64,000 nucleotides of DNA from Nocardia donostiensis (GTDB lineage Bacteria; Actinomycetota; Actinomycetes; Mycobacteriales; Mycobacteriaceae). Both the position numbers and the translations under genes were made by a program. The first letter of the stretch is position 1. The number at the start of each line of letters is the position of its first letter. This document shows positions 17,557-27,430 of this stretch, piece by piece. Below the pieces are notes generated by a model, which was not told the DNA's origin, ran no database searches, and saw only the letters and a program-made list of their open reading frames with translations. The stretch covers positions 247,812 to 311,811 of the forward strand of contig NZ_MUKP01000001.1 of assembly GCF_002081715.1 (NCBI RefSeq). The letters are read 5' to 3'.

Positions 17557-17890
17557 TCCGGTTTGCGGCCTGGCTGGCTTCAACCTCCGCAGCGCACGCA
17601 CCGAAGCTCGGCCGGCCCGAATAACCCGACCGAGCTTCCGTGCTCCCCTGGCCCGGGTTTGCAGTCCGGCGCGTGTTTCCCCTACTAGCAGCACACGTGT
17701 AGAAGCCCCTCGTCGGTCCTGAACCACCCTGGCTGACCCCACTCTCTCAGCCCCGTCCGGTTTGCGGCCCGGCTCGCGTTTCAGCCCTCGCAGCTGGGAA
17801 TGCCGGGGCGGATGAACGTTCGACCCTCGCTGGGAGCGCCGAAGGCGCAAGTCGCGAGGGCTGAAACGCGAGCCACCAGGGGGCCGCAAA
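17557..17890. repeat. Large inverted-repeat element (first dispersed copy) with a partial extra arm
   Basis: No gene is seen in the 449 bases between 17475 and 17923. The core is a nested palindrome: outer arms TTTGCGGCCC (17761-17770) and its complement (17881-17890), then perfect 21-base inner arms (17771-17791 and 17854-17874), and a central GCGCC-GAA-GGCGC hairpin. A degenerate direct copy of the left half starts about 200 bases earlier (17557-17592), and a small hairpin GAAGCTCGG/CCGAGCTTC (17603-17638) lies between. A second copy of the element is at 61101-61190. It is probably a MITE- or REP-like repeat. Confidence 0.75.
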
Positions 17891-17923
17891 CCCGCCGCGA
17901 CGGAGTCGCCGCCATGAACACAG

Positions 17924-18463
17924 CTAGTAGAACAAATCGGCGTAGCGGAACTCGCCGATGATCTGGGGGTCGTAGGCCGTTAGTTCTCGGACTTGGAAGT
18001 GGGTTACCCAGCTGGGTTCGTCCGGTGTGATCCCTACGCGGACTCCGGGCACGAACCCGAACCTCGGGTAGTACTCCAGGCTTCCGAGTAGCCCGATCAG
18101 TGGTTCGTCGAGGGCGTCGGCTGCACCGATGGCGGCGTGCATGAGTGCGCTGCCGATTCCATATTTCTGGCGTTCGGCCAGTACACCGATAGGTCCGAGC
18201 GCCAGTACGGGGAATGGCCCGACGGCGGCACGGGTGAGGCATACGTGGCCGATGATCTGGTCGTGTTCGACGGCGACCATGGACAGGGTGGGTATCCATG
18301 CCGGGTCGCTGCGTAGCCGGGCGACCAGTTCGACTTCCGGTGGGTTCGCCGGGTCGGCGATCCCGGCGGCGGGTCCGCCCTCGGTGTAGTGCGGGGCGAA
18401 CGCACTGCGGTGTACGGCGGCGATGGCGTCGATGTCGACGGCGCGTTCGCGTCGGATCAGCAC
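17924..18463 (-). CDS. GNAT family N-acetyltransferase
   Basis: Acetyl-CoA-dependent N-acetyltransferase of about 179 residues. The N-terminal [22 protein letters not shown], the core strand [16 protein letters not shown], the acetyl-CoA loop [12 protein letters not shown] and a [14 protein letters not shown] segment are typical of YhbS-like GNATs. GTG 18463 is chosen because GGGAGGAG lies nine bases ahead. It diverges from deoC with 91 bases between. The acceptor substrate is unknown. Confidence 0.88.
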   Translation of the reverse strand: MLIRRERAVDIDAIAAVHRSAFAPHYTEGGPAAGIADPANPPEVELVARLRSDPAWIPTLSMVAVEHDQIIGHVCLTRAAVGPFPVLALGPIGVLAERQKYGIGSALMHAAIGAADALDEPLIGLLGSLEYYPRFGFVPGVRVGITPDEPSWVTHFQVRELTAYDPQIIGEFRYADLFY

Positions 18464-18554
18464 TGTGGTGTTCTCCTCCCGACCTTTACGAGTGTGCGTG
18501 AACGATTCGAGGCGCGCAACGGAATTCGCTGCGGGTGTGCCAGACTCTGGCCTC

Positions 18555-19223
18555 ATGGCTGATTCCGCGTCGCTGTCCAGGGCCGAGGTGGCCGCCGTGA
18601 TCGATCACACACTGTTGGCTCCGGAGGCGACGGCCGCGCAGGTGGGCGCACTGGTGGCCGAGGCGCGGGAGCTGGGTGTGTACGCGATTTGTGTGTCGCC
18701 GTCGATGCTGCCGGTGCGGGCGCCGGGGTTGGTGGTGGCGACGGTGGCTGGGTTCCCGTCGGGTAAGCATCATTCGCTGGTGAAGGGCGCGGAGGCGCGG
18801 TTGGCGGTGGATCAGGGGGCGGCCGAGGTCGATATGGTGATCGATATCGGGGCGGCGGTGGCGGGGGATTTTTCGGCCGTGCTGGCCGATATCGTGACGG
18901 TGCGGGAGGCGGTGTCGGATCGCGCGGTGTTGAAGGTGATCATCGAGTCGGCGGCGCTGCCGGATGAGGCGATCGTGGGGGTGTGCCGGGCGGCGGAACG
19001 GGCGGGCGCCGATTTCGTGAAGACGTCCACAGGTTTTCATCCGGCCGGGGGAGCCAGTGTGCATGCGGTGCGGGTGATGGCGGAGACGGTGGGGGGCCGG
19101 CTCGGTATCAAGGCCAGTGGCGGTATCCGGACGGCGGAGGCGGCTGCGGAACTCATTGCGGCGGGCGCGACCCGGTTGGGGTTGTCGCGTTCGCGGGAGG
19201 TTCTCGACGGTTTTCCCGAGTAA
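18555..19223 (+). CDS. deoC: Deoxyribose-phosphate aldolase
   Basis: Cleaves 2-deoxyribose-5-phosphate to glyceraldehyde-3-phosphate and acetaldehyde in deoxynucleoside salvage. The 222-residue TIM barrel shows the Schiff-base lysine (Lys156 in [13 protein letters not shown]) and the second lysine (Lys186 in IKASGGIRT); the N-terminal [12 protein letters not shown] is also a signature. ATG 18555 is chosen from conservation; upstream in-frame codons run into the promoter shared with the GNAT gene. Corresponds in position to Rv0478. Confidence 0.95.
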   Translation: MADSASLSRAEVAAVIDHTLLAPEATAAQVGALVAEARELGVYAICVSPSMLPVRAPGLVVATVAGFPSGKHHSLVKGAEARLAVDQGAAEVDMVIDIGAAVAGDFSAVLADIVTVREAVSDRAVLKVIIESAALPDEAIVGVCRAAERAGADFVKTSTGFHPAGGASVHAVRVMAETVGGRLGIKASGGIRTAEAAAELIAAGATRLGLSRSREVLDGFPE

Positions 19224-19235
19224 CTGGTGCCGGTA

Positions 19236-19958
19236 TCAGCAGGAGGTGTCGCCGTTGCCCGCCGGGAGCTCTGTGGGCCCGCCGCGTAATTGCACCTCGA
19301 CGCCGTTGTCGGTGACCTTCAGCTGGGTGGGCTGCATACCGAACGGGTAGTTCTGGAAACCTTGGGTGAACAGGTCGACCACGGCTTGCGCCAGGTCGTT
19401 CGGTACGCCGATGCCGAGCAGTTCGGCCGAGGTCAGTTGTACGTCGACTTGGCCGTCGCGGATCTGCGGGATCAGTTGTAGCTGGGCGATCCCACCGAGC
19501 GCGGCCATGGTCAAGACGCCGGAGGACTCCGAGGAGCTGACGTCGGAGACCAGCCCTTTGAGGGTTTGGGCGATACCTTCGTTGCTCCAGGTGACGTGCG
19601 CGGTCGAGCTGCCGATCTCGGTGCCTTTGCTACCGCCGTCGGCGACCTGGATGTCGTGGAATGTGGCCTGCACCCGCATACCGACGGCCGGGCCGAATTG
19701 CACACCGTCACTGTCGATGCTCATCCGGGGCAGCTCGCCGTCTATCCAGGTCAGCAACATCGGTTTGGGTCCGAATCCGACGTCGATCTTGGATCCCATC
19801 TCCTTTTCCAACTGGCTGCTGATACAGCTCGCGACCGTGTGACGCGCGTACGCTTCACCGCCGACCAGCACAGCGGCCAGTACGACGACCACCGTGACCA
19901 GTGCGATCACCAGGGTGCGGCGGCTCACCCTCGGGGCGGGGCGGGGCTGGATGGGCAT
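19236..19958 (-). CDS. DUF2993 (LmeA-like) phospholipid-binding membrane protein
   Basis: A 240-residue envelope protein with a basic N-terminus, one transmembrane helix or signal anchor (about residues 14-36) and an extracytoplasmic DUF2993 domain. The family includes mycobacterial LmeA, a phospholipid-binding protein needed for lipomannan elongation. Two cysteines (CISSQL and the C-terminal residue) could form a disulfide. It converges with deoC, leaving 12 bases between stops. It occupies the place of Rv0479c. Confidence 0.8.
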   Translation of the reverse strand: MPIQPRPAPRVSRRTLVIALVTVVVVLAAVLVGGEAYARHTVASCISSQLEKEMGSKIDVGFGPKPMLLTWIDGELPRMSIDSDGVQFGPAVGMRVQATFHDIQVADGGSKGTEIGSSTAHVTWSNEGIAQTLKGLVSDVSSSESSGVLTMAALGGIAQLQLIPQIRDGQVDVQLTSAELLGIGVPNDLAQAVVDLFTQGFQNYPFGMQPTQLKVTDNGVEVQLRGGPTELPAGNGDTSC

Positions 19959-20097
19959 GGGGCTGATTCTTCCCGATTTTTCTGTGCCTGTTCTGAGGGC
20001 TGTCCCGCGTTTTCATGAAGGTGGCCGTCGCTGAGCAGCCCAGCGAGGTTCAGTATTTGTGATATGTGACACAACAGTTGGGCGTAGCCTGAACCGT

Positions 20098-20715
20098 ATG
20101 GCTGGCGAGGCGGCGAGTCGCACTAACCGATCCGCGCCCGATTCCGGGCGCGGTTGGCGTGTGTTGTGCCGGTTCGCGGGACGGCACGCCGGCTTCTTCA
20201 CCACCCGCCATGTGCTGCGGGCCGGCTGCACGGAACGCGTTTGCGCCGGCCTCGGCGACGGTTCGGTGACCAGGACCGGGGTGGGGATGCTGCGGTTGAC
20301 GCAGTGGCAGCCCGGACCGCTCGACGAGTGCGCGATGTGGGCGGCCTGGTTCGACGGCGCGGTCGCCGTCTCTCATCACAGCGCGGCCGAACTGCACGCG
20401 CTGGGCCGGTTACGTCCCCGGTTCCTGCATCTGTCGTCGGCCGCCGACCGCGCGCCTCACGCGCCGCGCCTGGTGGTGCTGCACCGGCGGCTGGATCCCG
20501 CCGACGTCGAATCGGCGGGGCCGTTCCTGGTGACCACCCCGACACGCACCATTCTCGACCTGGCCGAATCCGATATCGGGCAGAAAGCGTTGGACGAAGT
20601 GGTCGTCGACGCAATCGCCATCGGCCGCTGCACCGACCGGCAGATCCGTTCCGCCGCCGAACGTTTGGCGCCGTGGGCGGCGGTGCGGGTGCAGCGCGCG
20701 CTGGCCGCGTACTGA
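20098..20715 (+). CDS. Orphan AbiEi-like antitoxin/DNA-binding domain protein
   Basis: A 205-residue protein matching the actinobacterial AbiEi-type (type IV antitoxin) pattern: an N-terminal winged-helix region with GFFTTRHVLRAGCTERV, a GMLRLTQW strand, AVAVSHHSAAELHALG, and the hallmark TTPTRTILDLAE. In AbiE systems AbiEi is a repressor and antitoxin and AbiEii is a nucleotidyltransferase toxin. No AbiEii partner is adjacent: the next gene is a convergent methyltransferase. ATG 20098 is chosen as the start of the conserved part. It may act alone as a regulator. Confidence 0.75.
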   Translation: MAGEAASRTNRSAPDSGRGWRVLCRFAGRHAGFFTTRHVLRAGCTERVCAGLGDGSVTRTGVGMLRLTQWQPGPLDECAMWAAWFDGAVAVSHHSAAELHALGRLRPRFLHLSSAADRAPHAPRLVVLHRRLDPADVESAGPFLVTTPTRTILDLAESDIGQKALDEVVVDAIAIGRCTDRQIRSAAERLAPWAAVRVQRALAAY

Positions 20716-20724
20716 CCTGACGGG

Positions 20725-21525
20725 TCAGGGGTTGGGGGCGACGACCGACCACGGCACCGACAGCACGTTGTCACGCATCCGGCGGCGATAGTCGCGGACC
20801 GGGAAACCCTGATCGCGCAGCAGGCCCGCCGCGGCCCGCCACCGTGCCCGTGGCCCGAATGTCGCCAACGGCGCGGCATGCGCCCAGGCGCGGTCGGCGG
20901 CGGTGAGCAGCGCGTGCACGGGTTCGCCGGGCACATTGCGGTGGATCAGGGCTTTCGGTAGCCGTTCGGCGATATCGGAGGGGCGTTCCACGGTGAACGG
21001 GTCCCAGGCCAGGGTGAGCGACTGCGGGCCGGTGCGGTCGAGCAGCACCCACGCGCAGCGGCGGCCCAGCTCGTCACAGGTGCCTTCCACCAGCAGACCG
21101 CCCGGCGCGAGCCCGGAACAGATGGTCGCCCACGCTTCGGGCACCGCGTCCTCCGGGTATTGGCGGAGCACGTTGAACGCCCGCACCAGCATCGGGCGCA
21201 ACCCGGCCAGTTCGAACCCGCCGCGAGCGAAGGTGACGCCGTCGCGATCGGGAACCACGCGGGCCGGATCGATCTCCAGGCCCACCACCCGCACATCGGG
21301 CCGGACCGTGCGCAACCTGGCGGCCAGTTCCAGGGTTGTCCACGGGCTGGCCCCGTAACCGAGGTCGACGACGAGCGGGTCCACGGCAGCGCGCAGCCGG
21401 GAGCCGACCAGATCGTCGTGGACGAGTCTGCGGTCGCTGCGGCGCAGTCGGTTGATTCCGGTGGTGCCTCTGGTGATGGTTCCGATCGGGGTGTTCAGCT
21501 GGCGGGTTTGTGCTCGTCCAGCCAC
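20725..21525 (-). CDS. Class I SAM-dependent methyltransferase-like protein
   Basis: About 266 residues. A Rossmann-like SAM site is visible as LVVDLGYGASPWTTLELA, followed by VVGLEIDPARV and LAPGGLLVEGTCDELG. The start is uncertain: GTG 21525, overlapping the DUF2505 gene by 31 bases, is the first plausible codon, since the frame has no ATG between there and unrelated upstream sequence. Translation is probably coupled to the DUF2505 gene. The substrate is unknown. Confidence 0.75.
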   Translation of the reverse strand: MAGRAQTRQLNTPIGTITRGTTGINRLRRSDRRLVHDDLVGSRLRAAVDPLVVDLGYGASPWTTLELAARLRTVRPDVRVVGLEIDPARVVPDRDGVTFARGGFELAGLRPMLVRAFNVLRQYPEDAVPEAWATICSGLAPGGLLVEGTCDELGRRCAWVLLDRTGPQSLTLAWDPFTVERPSDIAERLPKALIHRNVPGEPVHALLTAADRAWAHAAPLATFGPRARWRAAAGLLRDQGFPVRDYRRRMRDNVLSVPWSVVAPNP

Positions 21526-22010
21526 TTCTGGGTTACTTCGGCTTCGGCGCGGAACAGTTCCACCAGGTTCACCAGCATCAGCTGTTCCAGCCGTGGGCCG
21601 ACCATCGGGAGGAAAACTTTCGCTTGCGAGGAAATACGCAGGGTGCAGCCGGTGTCGGTGGGGAACAACCGCATGGTGCCGTTGAGGCTGCCCGGCCCGG
21701 CCGGGATGGACGCCGAGTATTTGCCTTCGACCTCCGGCCCGAACGGCCCGAAGCTTTCCTTGCGGGTGATCACCATGTCCTTGCGCATCACGGTCTGCGC
21801 GATTTCGGGCAGGGTTTCGCGCGGCAGGATGTGGTGGGTCACCACCTCGATACCGTCTTCGCTCGCGTCGAGGCTGACCACCTCGTTCGGAGAGTACTTC
21901 CGCATCTCCTCGATCCGGGCTTCCCAATAATCCCGGTTCGACAGCGCCGCGTACACCTCTTTGGTGGTGTACAGCGGGTAGCGGGCGGAGTAGTCCAATC
22001 GGCGAGCCAT
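21495..22010 (-). CDS. DUF2505 family protein (first copy)
   Basis: A 171-residue protein of the START/Bet v1-like DUF2505 family common in Mycobacteriales (Rv0481c occupies the same place beside murB). It begins [23 protein letters not shown] and includes a [12 protein letters not shown] helix and a C-terminal amphipathic helix. The fold suggests binding of a hydrophobic ligand. A second, diverged copy lies immediately upstream. No catalytic residues are evident. Confidence 0.82.
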   Translation of the reverse strand: MARRLDYSARYPLYTTKEVYAALSNRDYWEARIEEMRKYSPNEVVSLDASEDGIEVVTHHILPRETLPEIAQTVMRKDMVITRKESFGPFGPEVEGKYSASIPAGPGSLNGTMRLFPTDTGCTLRISSQAKVFLPMVGPRLEQLMLVNLVELFRAEAEVTQKWLDEHKPAS

Positions 22011-22063
22011 GGGCCGTTACGATACCGCGACCTGTATCGCGGCTGTTGGGTGCGCCGGTGCGT

Positions 22064-22549
22064 TCAGTGTTCGGCGATCCAGGTGTTGGTGAACTCGGTC
22101 TCCTCGGCGAGCAGCTCGCTGAGCCGTTCGGCGATCGCGGTTTCGATCTTGCCGCCGAACAGCGGGATCTTCACCTCGACCGTGCCGTCGATGGTCGCGA
22201 CCGAACCGTCACCTTCATCGACCAGGGCGATACTGCCGTGCACCTCGGCCGGTGCGCCCTCGACCCGCGCCGCGAAGGTCCCGGAATTACCGTCCCAGGT
22301 TTCGGTGCGCGGAATCACCACGTCTCCGGGGCGGACCGCGGTGATCGCGCTGGGCAGCAGTTCGGCGGCAATGGTCTGCACCATCTCGATCCGCGCCTGG
22401 TCACCATGCGCGGTGACCGACTCCAGCCGGGCGTTGGGGCCACCGACCGCTTCGATGCGGTCTTTCCAGTACTGCTCGTCGGAGATGGCGGCGCGCACAG
22501 CGGCAGCCGGATGGGAGTAGCGAGCCGTGTACGCCAAGGGTGTAGCCAT
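22064..22549 (-). CDS. DUF2505 family protein (second copy)
   Basis: A 161-residue homologue of the preceding gene: the same N-terminal pattern ([21 protein letters not shown]), a [12 protein letters not shown] helix and a C-terminal helix ending in [10 protein letters not shown], comparable to [10 protein letters not shown] in its neighbour. The two genes look like an old tandem duplication. ATG 22549 is divergent from murB, whose start is only 24 bases away, so the promoters must overlap or lie inside coding sequence. The function is unknown. Confidence 0.82.
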   Translation of the reverse strand: MATPLAYTARYSHPAAAVRAAISDEQYWKDRIEAVGGPNARLESVTAHGDQARIEMVQTIAAELLPSAITAVRPGDVVIPRTETWDGNSGTFAARVEGAPAEVHGSIALVDEGDGSVATIDGTVEVKIPLFGGKIETAIAERLSELLAEETEFTNTWIAEH

Positions 22550-22573
22550 GACCGCACACGCTACCGTTTCCGG

Positions 22574-23728
<1,155 letters not shown>

Positions 23729-23804
23729 GGAGCGCCGAAGCGCGTCGGCCCGCTACGTGGCGACAAATGCCGGCATCCGACATGAGAAGACGAACGAGGC
23801 CACT

Positions 23805-24023
23805 ATGTCGAAGCCGCAATACCCGACTTCCCACTTCTCCCAAGCGAACCCGGCTGGGGCCGGCCAGGGAAATGTGGTGGCATTGTTGCGGGCGGTTGCC
23901 GACACGATCGAAAGCCTGGGGGATGTCACGGTGCAAGATCTGGTTCTGCACACCGACGTGACTGCGGATGGTCCGTGGTCGTCGATAACTGTCTATTACT
24001 CCGATGAGCCGAGTCAGGAGTAA
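23805..24023 (+). CDS. Small conserved hypothetical protein
   Basis: A 72-residue protein I do not recognise by family name. A disordered, polar N-terminus is followed by a helix (VVALLRAVADTIESLG) and two strands (VQDLVLHTDVT and SSITVYYSD). The ATG at 23805 lies 76 bases after murB. The composition and codon use look genuine. No function can be proposed. Confidence 0.6.
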   Translation: MSKPQYPTSHFSQANPAGAGQGNVVALLRAVADTIESLGDVTVQDLVLHTDVTADGPWSSITVYYSDEPSQE

Positions 24024-24065
24024 CCGCCTGGGCACACCAAGCGTCGCATCTGGCCATAACTGCCG

Positions 24066-24473
24066 TCAGGAAAGGGCGGCGATCAGCTCTCGGCACGCAT
24101 CCTCGCAGCGGCGGCAGGCTTCGGCGCAGATTTGGCAGTGTTCGTGTTGTTCGGCGTGGCGTCGGCATTCGGCGCGGCAGGCTCGGCAGGAGGCGGCGCA
24201 GGCTTCGAGGATGGCGCGGGTCAGGTGGGTGTCGTAGCCGGTGTGCCGGGATAGGACGCGGCCGGTGGTGTCGCAGATGTCGGCGCAGTCCAGGTTGGTG
24301 CGGATGCAGACGACCAGCTCTTGAACGGTTCGTTCGCTGAGGCAGGCGTCCGCGCAGGCCGTGCACACTTGCGCGCAGGAGGAACATTCCTCGATACAGC
24401 GGATCAGGGCGCGTCGCGCCGGTTCGCTCATATCCAGTGGATAGGTTTCCAGCATCTCGGCCGCGTGGGTCAT
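24066..24473 (-). CDS. Cysteine-rich four-helix-bundle protein (DUF326, copper-storage type)
   Basis: A 135-residue cytoplasmic protein with about 18 cysteines spaced along predicted helices (for example CIEECSSCAQVCTACADAC and CAASCRACRAECRRH) plus several histidines, matching DUF326 and Csp3-like copper-storage proteins, which bind many Cu(I) ions in the core of a four-helix bundle. No Tat or Sec signal is present, so it should act in the cytosol. No copper exporter or CsoR lies adjacent. Copper storage is inferred from the family. Confidence 0.85.
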   Translation of the reverse strand: MTHAAEMLETYPLDMSEPARRALIRCIEECSSCAQVCTACADACLSERTVQELVVCIRTNLDCADICDTTGRVLSRHTGYDTHLTRAILEACAASCRACRAECRRHAEQHEHCQICAEACRRCEDACRELIAALS

Positions 24474-24559
24474 CGGGTCGCTCCTAACCTTCTCGGGGTG
24501 GGCTACCTGCGACTTACCCGCCGAGCGACGCCGAACACCTGCGGCGATGCGCGCCGGTG

Positions 24560-24907
24560 CTAATCGGTAGGAAGCGCCGCCCGCATGGCTTGCGCGGCGG
24601 CAGTCGGTTCATAGCCGTCGGGGACGCCGTCGACCATGATGATGTCGCCCTCGATATGCCGGGAGCGAAGCGGTGCGATCTCCCGGTAGGCGGGGGAGTC
24701 CCACCAGGCGCGAGCCTCGTCGATACCTGGAAAGCCGATCATCACGACATGCCCAGGCCAGCTGCCCTCCTTCACCTCGTGCTGGGTGGCGTGGACGAGG
24801 TAGCGACCGCCGTGCGGTTGGAAGGTTCCGGGGAGGCGTTCTATGTATTCGGCGATATCCGGGTGCGGAGCGGCCTCTTGCAGGTGGGCGATGACATAGG
24901 CGGGCAT
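24560..24907 (-). CDS. DUF1330 family protein
   Basis: A 115-residue dimeric alpha/beta-barrel (ferredoxin-like) protein: it begins MPAYVIAHLQEA, with a YIERLPGTFQPHGGRYLV segment and a WWDSPAYREIAPLRSR helix, the DUF1330 pattern. ATG 24907 is chosen, as longer in-frame sequence upstream is antisense to the L,D-transpeptidase gene. It diverges from that gene. The biochemical role of this family is not established. Confidence 0.85.
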   Translation of the reverse strand: MPAYVIAHLQEAAPHPDIAEYIERLPGTFQPHGGRYLVHATQHEVKEGSWPGHVVMIGFPGIDEARAWWDSPAYREIAPLRSRHIEGDIIMVDGVPDGYEPTAAAQAMRAALPTD

Positions 24908-25040
24908 AGCGTCCTCGTGATCGATCGAGCCGGTAATGACATCACCGTACCGACTGGCTCGCATATCGATTCGCGTACAACGTCGTCGGTGCGGGCGCTG
25001 ATCCCGGGAACACCGGTTTCGCGCGCGTAGATTCGGAGAA

Positions 25041-26261
25041 GTGAGTAAACGAGCGAGTGTGCGTGGGTCGGCTGCCGTGGCAGCGGTGCTGCTCGTGGTG
25101 GTGGCGTTGGTCGTAGGCTGCGGTAGCGGACCCGAGGAACCGGATGCACCGGTCGCGAAGGTCGAGATGACTCCTGGCGCCGGGGATTCGGGGGTCAACC
25201 CGGTGGACCCGATTTCGGTGTCGGTCGAGCAGGGCACCATCACCCAGATCACCTTGACCAACGCCAATGGCAGGCAGGTGCAGGGGGAGATGTCGCCGGA
25301 TAAACGCACCTATCGGATTACCGAGCCTCTCGGCTACGACTCCCAATACACCTGGACCGGTGTCGCGACCGGCACCGACGGCAAACCGGTCCCGATCGAC
25401 GGCACGTTCACCACGCTCGCCCCGGAAACCCAGGTCGCTGCGACCGTGAATATCGGCGACGGTCAGGAAGTCGGTATCGCCGCCCCGATCGTTCTGCGTT
25501 TCGATGCGCCGATCCGTGACAAGGCCGCTGTCGAGAAGGCGCTCACCGTCACCACCGAACCGCCCACCGAGGGTGCGTGGGCGTGGTTCCCCGACGAGAA
25601 CGGTTCCCGCGTGCATTGGCGGCCGAAGGAATATTGGGTTCCCGGCACGAAAGTGCATATGTCCGCAAAGCTCTACGGCCTCGACATGGGCGAGGGCGAA
25701 TACGGCGCGGCCGACCTGACCAGCGATTTCCGTATCGGCCGCAGTCAGATCGTGAAAGCCCACGCACCCAGCCATCGTATGCAGGTGATACGCGACGGCG
25801 TCACCATCTTCGATTTCCCGGTCAGTTACGGCCAGGGCAATGAGGCCCGTAATGTCACCCGTTCCGGTATTCACGTGGTGACCGAGAAATACGAGGACTT
25901 CATGATGTCCAACCCGCCGTATTACGAGAATGTGCGGGAACGCTGGGCGGTTCGCATCTCCAACAATGGTGAATTCATTCACGCAAACCCGGCGTCGCTG
26001 TCGTCGCAGGGTGCAGCCAACGTCACCAACGGCTGTATCAATTTGTCTCCCGCTGATGCGCAAGCGTATTTCCCGACCGCCCTGTACGGCGATCCGGTAG
26101 AAGTCACCGGGACCTCGATCCCGTTGTCGGCTGCCGATGGTCACCTCTACGACTGGACCATCGACTGGAACACCTGGCGCGGCATGTCGGCGCTGGCGGA
26201 CGAACCGGCTCCCGCGGTTTCGGCTACGCCGCTGCCGCCCCAGCCTGCGGGAGTGCGGTGA
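25041..26261 (+). CDS. L,D-transpeptidase lipoprotein (LprQ/Rv0483-like)
   Basis: Makes 3-3 cross-links in peptidoglycan outside the membrane. A lipoprotein signal ends in VVGCGS, giving a lipid-modified cysteine near residue 27. Two Ig-like domains (about residues 40-255) precede the YkuD catalytic domain (about 255-375) with His314 and catalytic Cys332 in the motif HANPASLSSQGAANV...NGCINLS. The C-terminus has a Trp-rich strand (YDWTIDWNTW) and a Pro-rich tail. GTG 25041 follows CGGAGAA. The 406-residue length and the place after murB match Rv0483 (lprQ). Confidence 0.95.
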   Translation: MSKRASVRGSAAVAAVLLVVVALVVGCGSGPEEPDAPVAKVEMTPGAGDSGVNPVDPISVSVEQGTITQITLTNANGRQVQGEMSPDKRTYRITEPLGYDSQYTWTGVATGTDGKPVPIDGTFTTLAPETQVAATVNIGDGQEVGIAAPIVLRFDAPIRDKAAVEKALTVTTEPPTEGAWAWFPDENGSRVHWRPKEYWVPGTKVHMSAKLYGLDMGEGEYGAADLTSDFRIGRSQIVKAHAPSHRMQVIRDGVTIFDFPVSYGQGNEARNVTRSGIHVVTEKYEDFMMSNPPYYENVRERWAVRISNNGEFIHANPASLSSQGAANVTNGCINLSPADAQAYFPTALYGDPVEVTGTSIPLSAADGHLYDWTIDWNTWRGMSALADEPAPAVSATPLPPQPAGVR

Positions 26262-26294
26262 TCGGCACACACGTACCGCGATGCCGCAGTGTGC

Positions 26295-27149
26295 CTAATG
26301 CGACCAGTTGGAAAATATATCGTCGTAAAATTTTTCGGTGGATTCTCTCATCTTAGGCCACCGGTTCCCGTCTGCCTCGAGTTCTCTGGCCAATGTTGCA
26401 CGGGCTTCTTCCCAGGAAATCTTTCCGTCTACTATCTGCTGATACAGGTCGGCGGAGTGGTTGGGGTATTTCTGCTGCATCCCCGATACTATATTCGGTC
26501 CGTTGTTCTGATGTATTTCGTGGAAAACTTTGGCGGACAGCAGCTCGCTATGCGCTTCATCTTGGTATCTCTTGAACACATGCTGCTGTACCCATTCTTC
26601 TCTGCTCATCCCGGGTTCGGGGGGAGTGTAATCCCATTCGAACCTGCCGTCATACGCATGACCGGACTCATGAGCCAACTGCGCTATGACTTCCTCTGGG
26701 TTGTCTTTATAATTCGAGTCGATACCTATTATCTTTTGCGATGCCATGGTATAAGCGCCTGCGTCGTAATCGATGGTCCACCCGTCGGCGTATAGTTCAC
26801 GCAGCGTCTTCTGCAGAGTTGGTGATTTATTCGCCAGCTCATCGACTTCTGCGCCCAGTCCCGTTTCCACCGGCGGCTGGTCGTTCTCGGACCCGACGAG
26901 GTCGTCGGCTCCCTGCTCCTGCCAGATGACGTAACCGGCTACTGCCGCCGGAGCCAACGCTACGGCCCCGGTATACAGCCACGCCTTCCGAACAGTGTGG
27001 TCGCCCTGGTTGCTCGCCGCTTTGACAGCGCGGGCAGAGGAGCGCACTCGAGCGACCTTCCTCATATCGCCGCCGACCACTTTTGCTTCGCCACGGAACG
27101 CTGTGGACAACCGGGTGGTCAACCCACGAAGAACAGAACTCATACGCAT
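26295..27149 (-). CDS. Membrane-anchored zinc metallopeptidase-like protein (HExxH)
   Basis: A 284-residue protein of no family I can name with confidence. A basic N-terminus leads to one transmembrane helix (about residues 53-73, AWLYTGAVALAPAAVAGYVIW). The exposed domain contains the zincin motif in QLAHESGHAYD and, some 40 residues later, QDEAHSELLSAKVFHEIH, where a Glu could be the third zinc ligand. The pattern resembles metallopeptidase domains found as toxins in polymorphic toxin systems. AAAGG precedes ATG 27149. Base composition is clearly more AT-rich than the backbone, which suggests transfer. No immunity-like gene is adjacent. Confidence 0.7.
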   Translation of the reverse strand: MRMSSVLRGLTTRLSTAFRGEAKVVGGDMRKVARVRSSARAVKAASNQGDHTVRKAWLYTGAVALAPAAVAGYVIWQEQGADDLVGSENDQPPVETGLGAEVDELANKSPTLQKTLRELYADGWTIDYDAGAYTMASQKIIGIDSNYKDNPEEVIAQLAHESGHAYDGRFEWDYTPPEPGMSREEWVQQHVFKRYQDEAHSELLSAKVFHEIHQNNGPNIVSGMQQKYPNHSADLYQQIVDGKISWEEARATLARELEADGNRWPKMRESTEKFYDDIFSNWSH

Positions 27150-27430
27150 GAGGAAAGCCTTTGAACGCTGGACCGCCACCGCTCCAGGGCACCCGTCGAT
27201 GTCCATCTGAACCGAACGGTTCGATCGAATGATCGGCCTGGGCGGATTTTACACTGCAGCAAGGAATTACACCGTGGATTCGCTATAACTCACTTCGGCA
27301 GCGCATCGCTCTCGACGTCCGCCCGCTGCCTGCTGTATGGATTCGCCGGTCCAGGCTCGTTCACCTGAGCTCGGACCGGCGATGGATGCCGCGCAGGCAC
27401 GGCTTTGGCGCAAAGCTGGGTATCGGCCGG
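27150..27430. other. Non-coding region between the metallopeptidase and SnoaL-like genes
   Basis: The 281 bases hold the upstream region of the metallopeptidase gene. An in-frame ATG at 27206 exists but lacks a ribosome binding site. I see no RNA gene, repeat or strong hairpin. Confidence 0.4.

Noticed and set aside
21526..21927. Extension of the methyltransferase frame into the DUF2505 gene
   Set aside because: It is in another frame of a well-supported conserved gene and shows no methyltransferase sequence.
24942..26270. Long frame antisense to the L,D-transpeptidase
   Set aside because: The sense strand encodes a clear lipoprotein with a YkuD active site.
26264..26295. GGCACAC/GTGTGCC inverted repeat after the L,D-transpeptidase gene
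   Set aside because: The arms are only seven bases with an 18-base loop and overlap the neighbouring stop codon; too weak to call a terminator.
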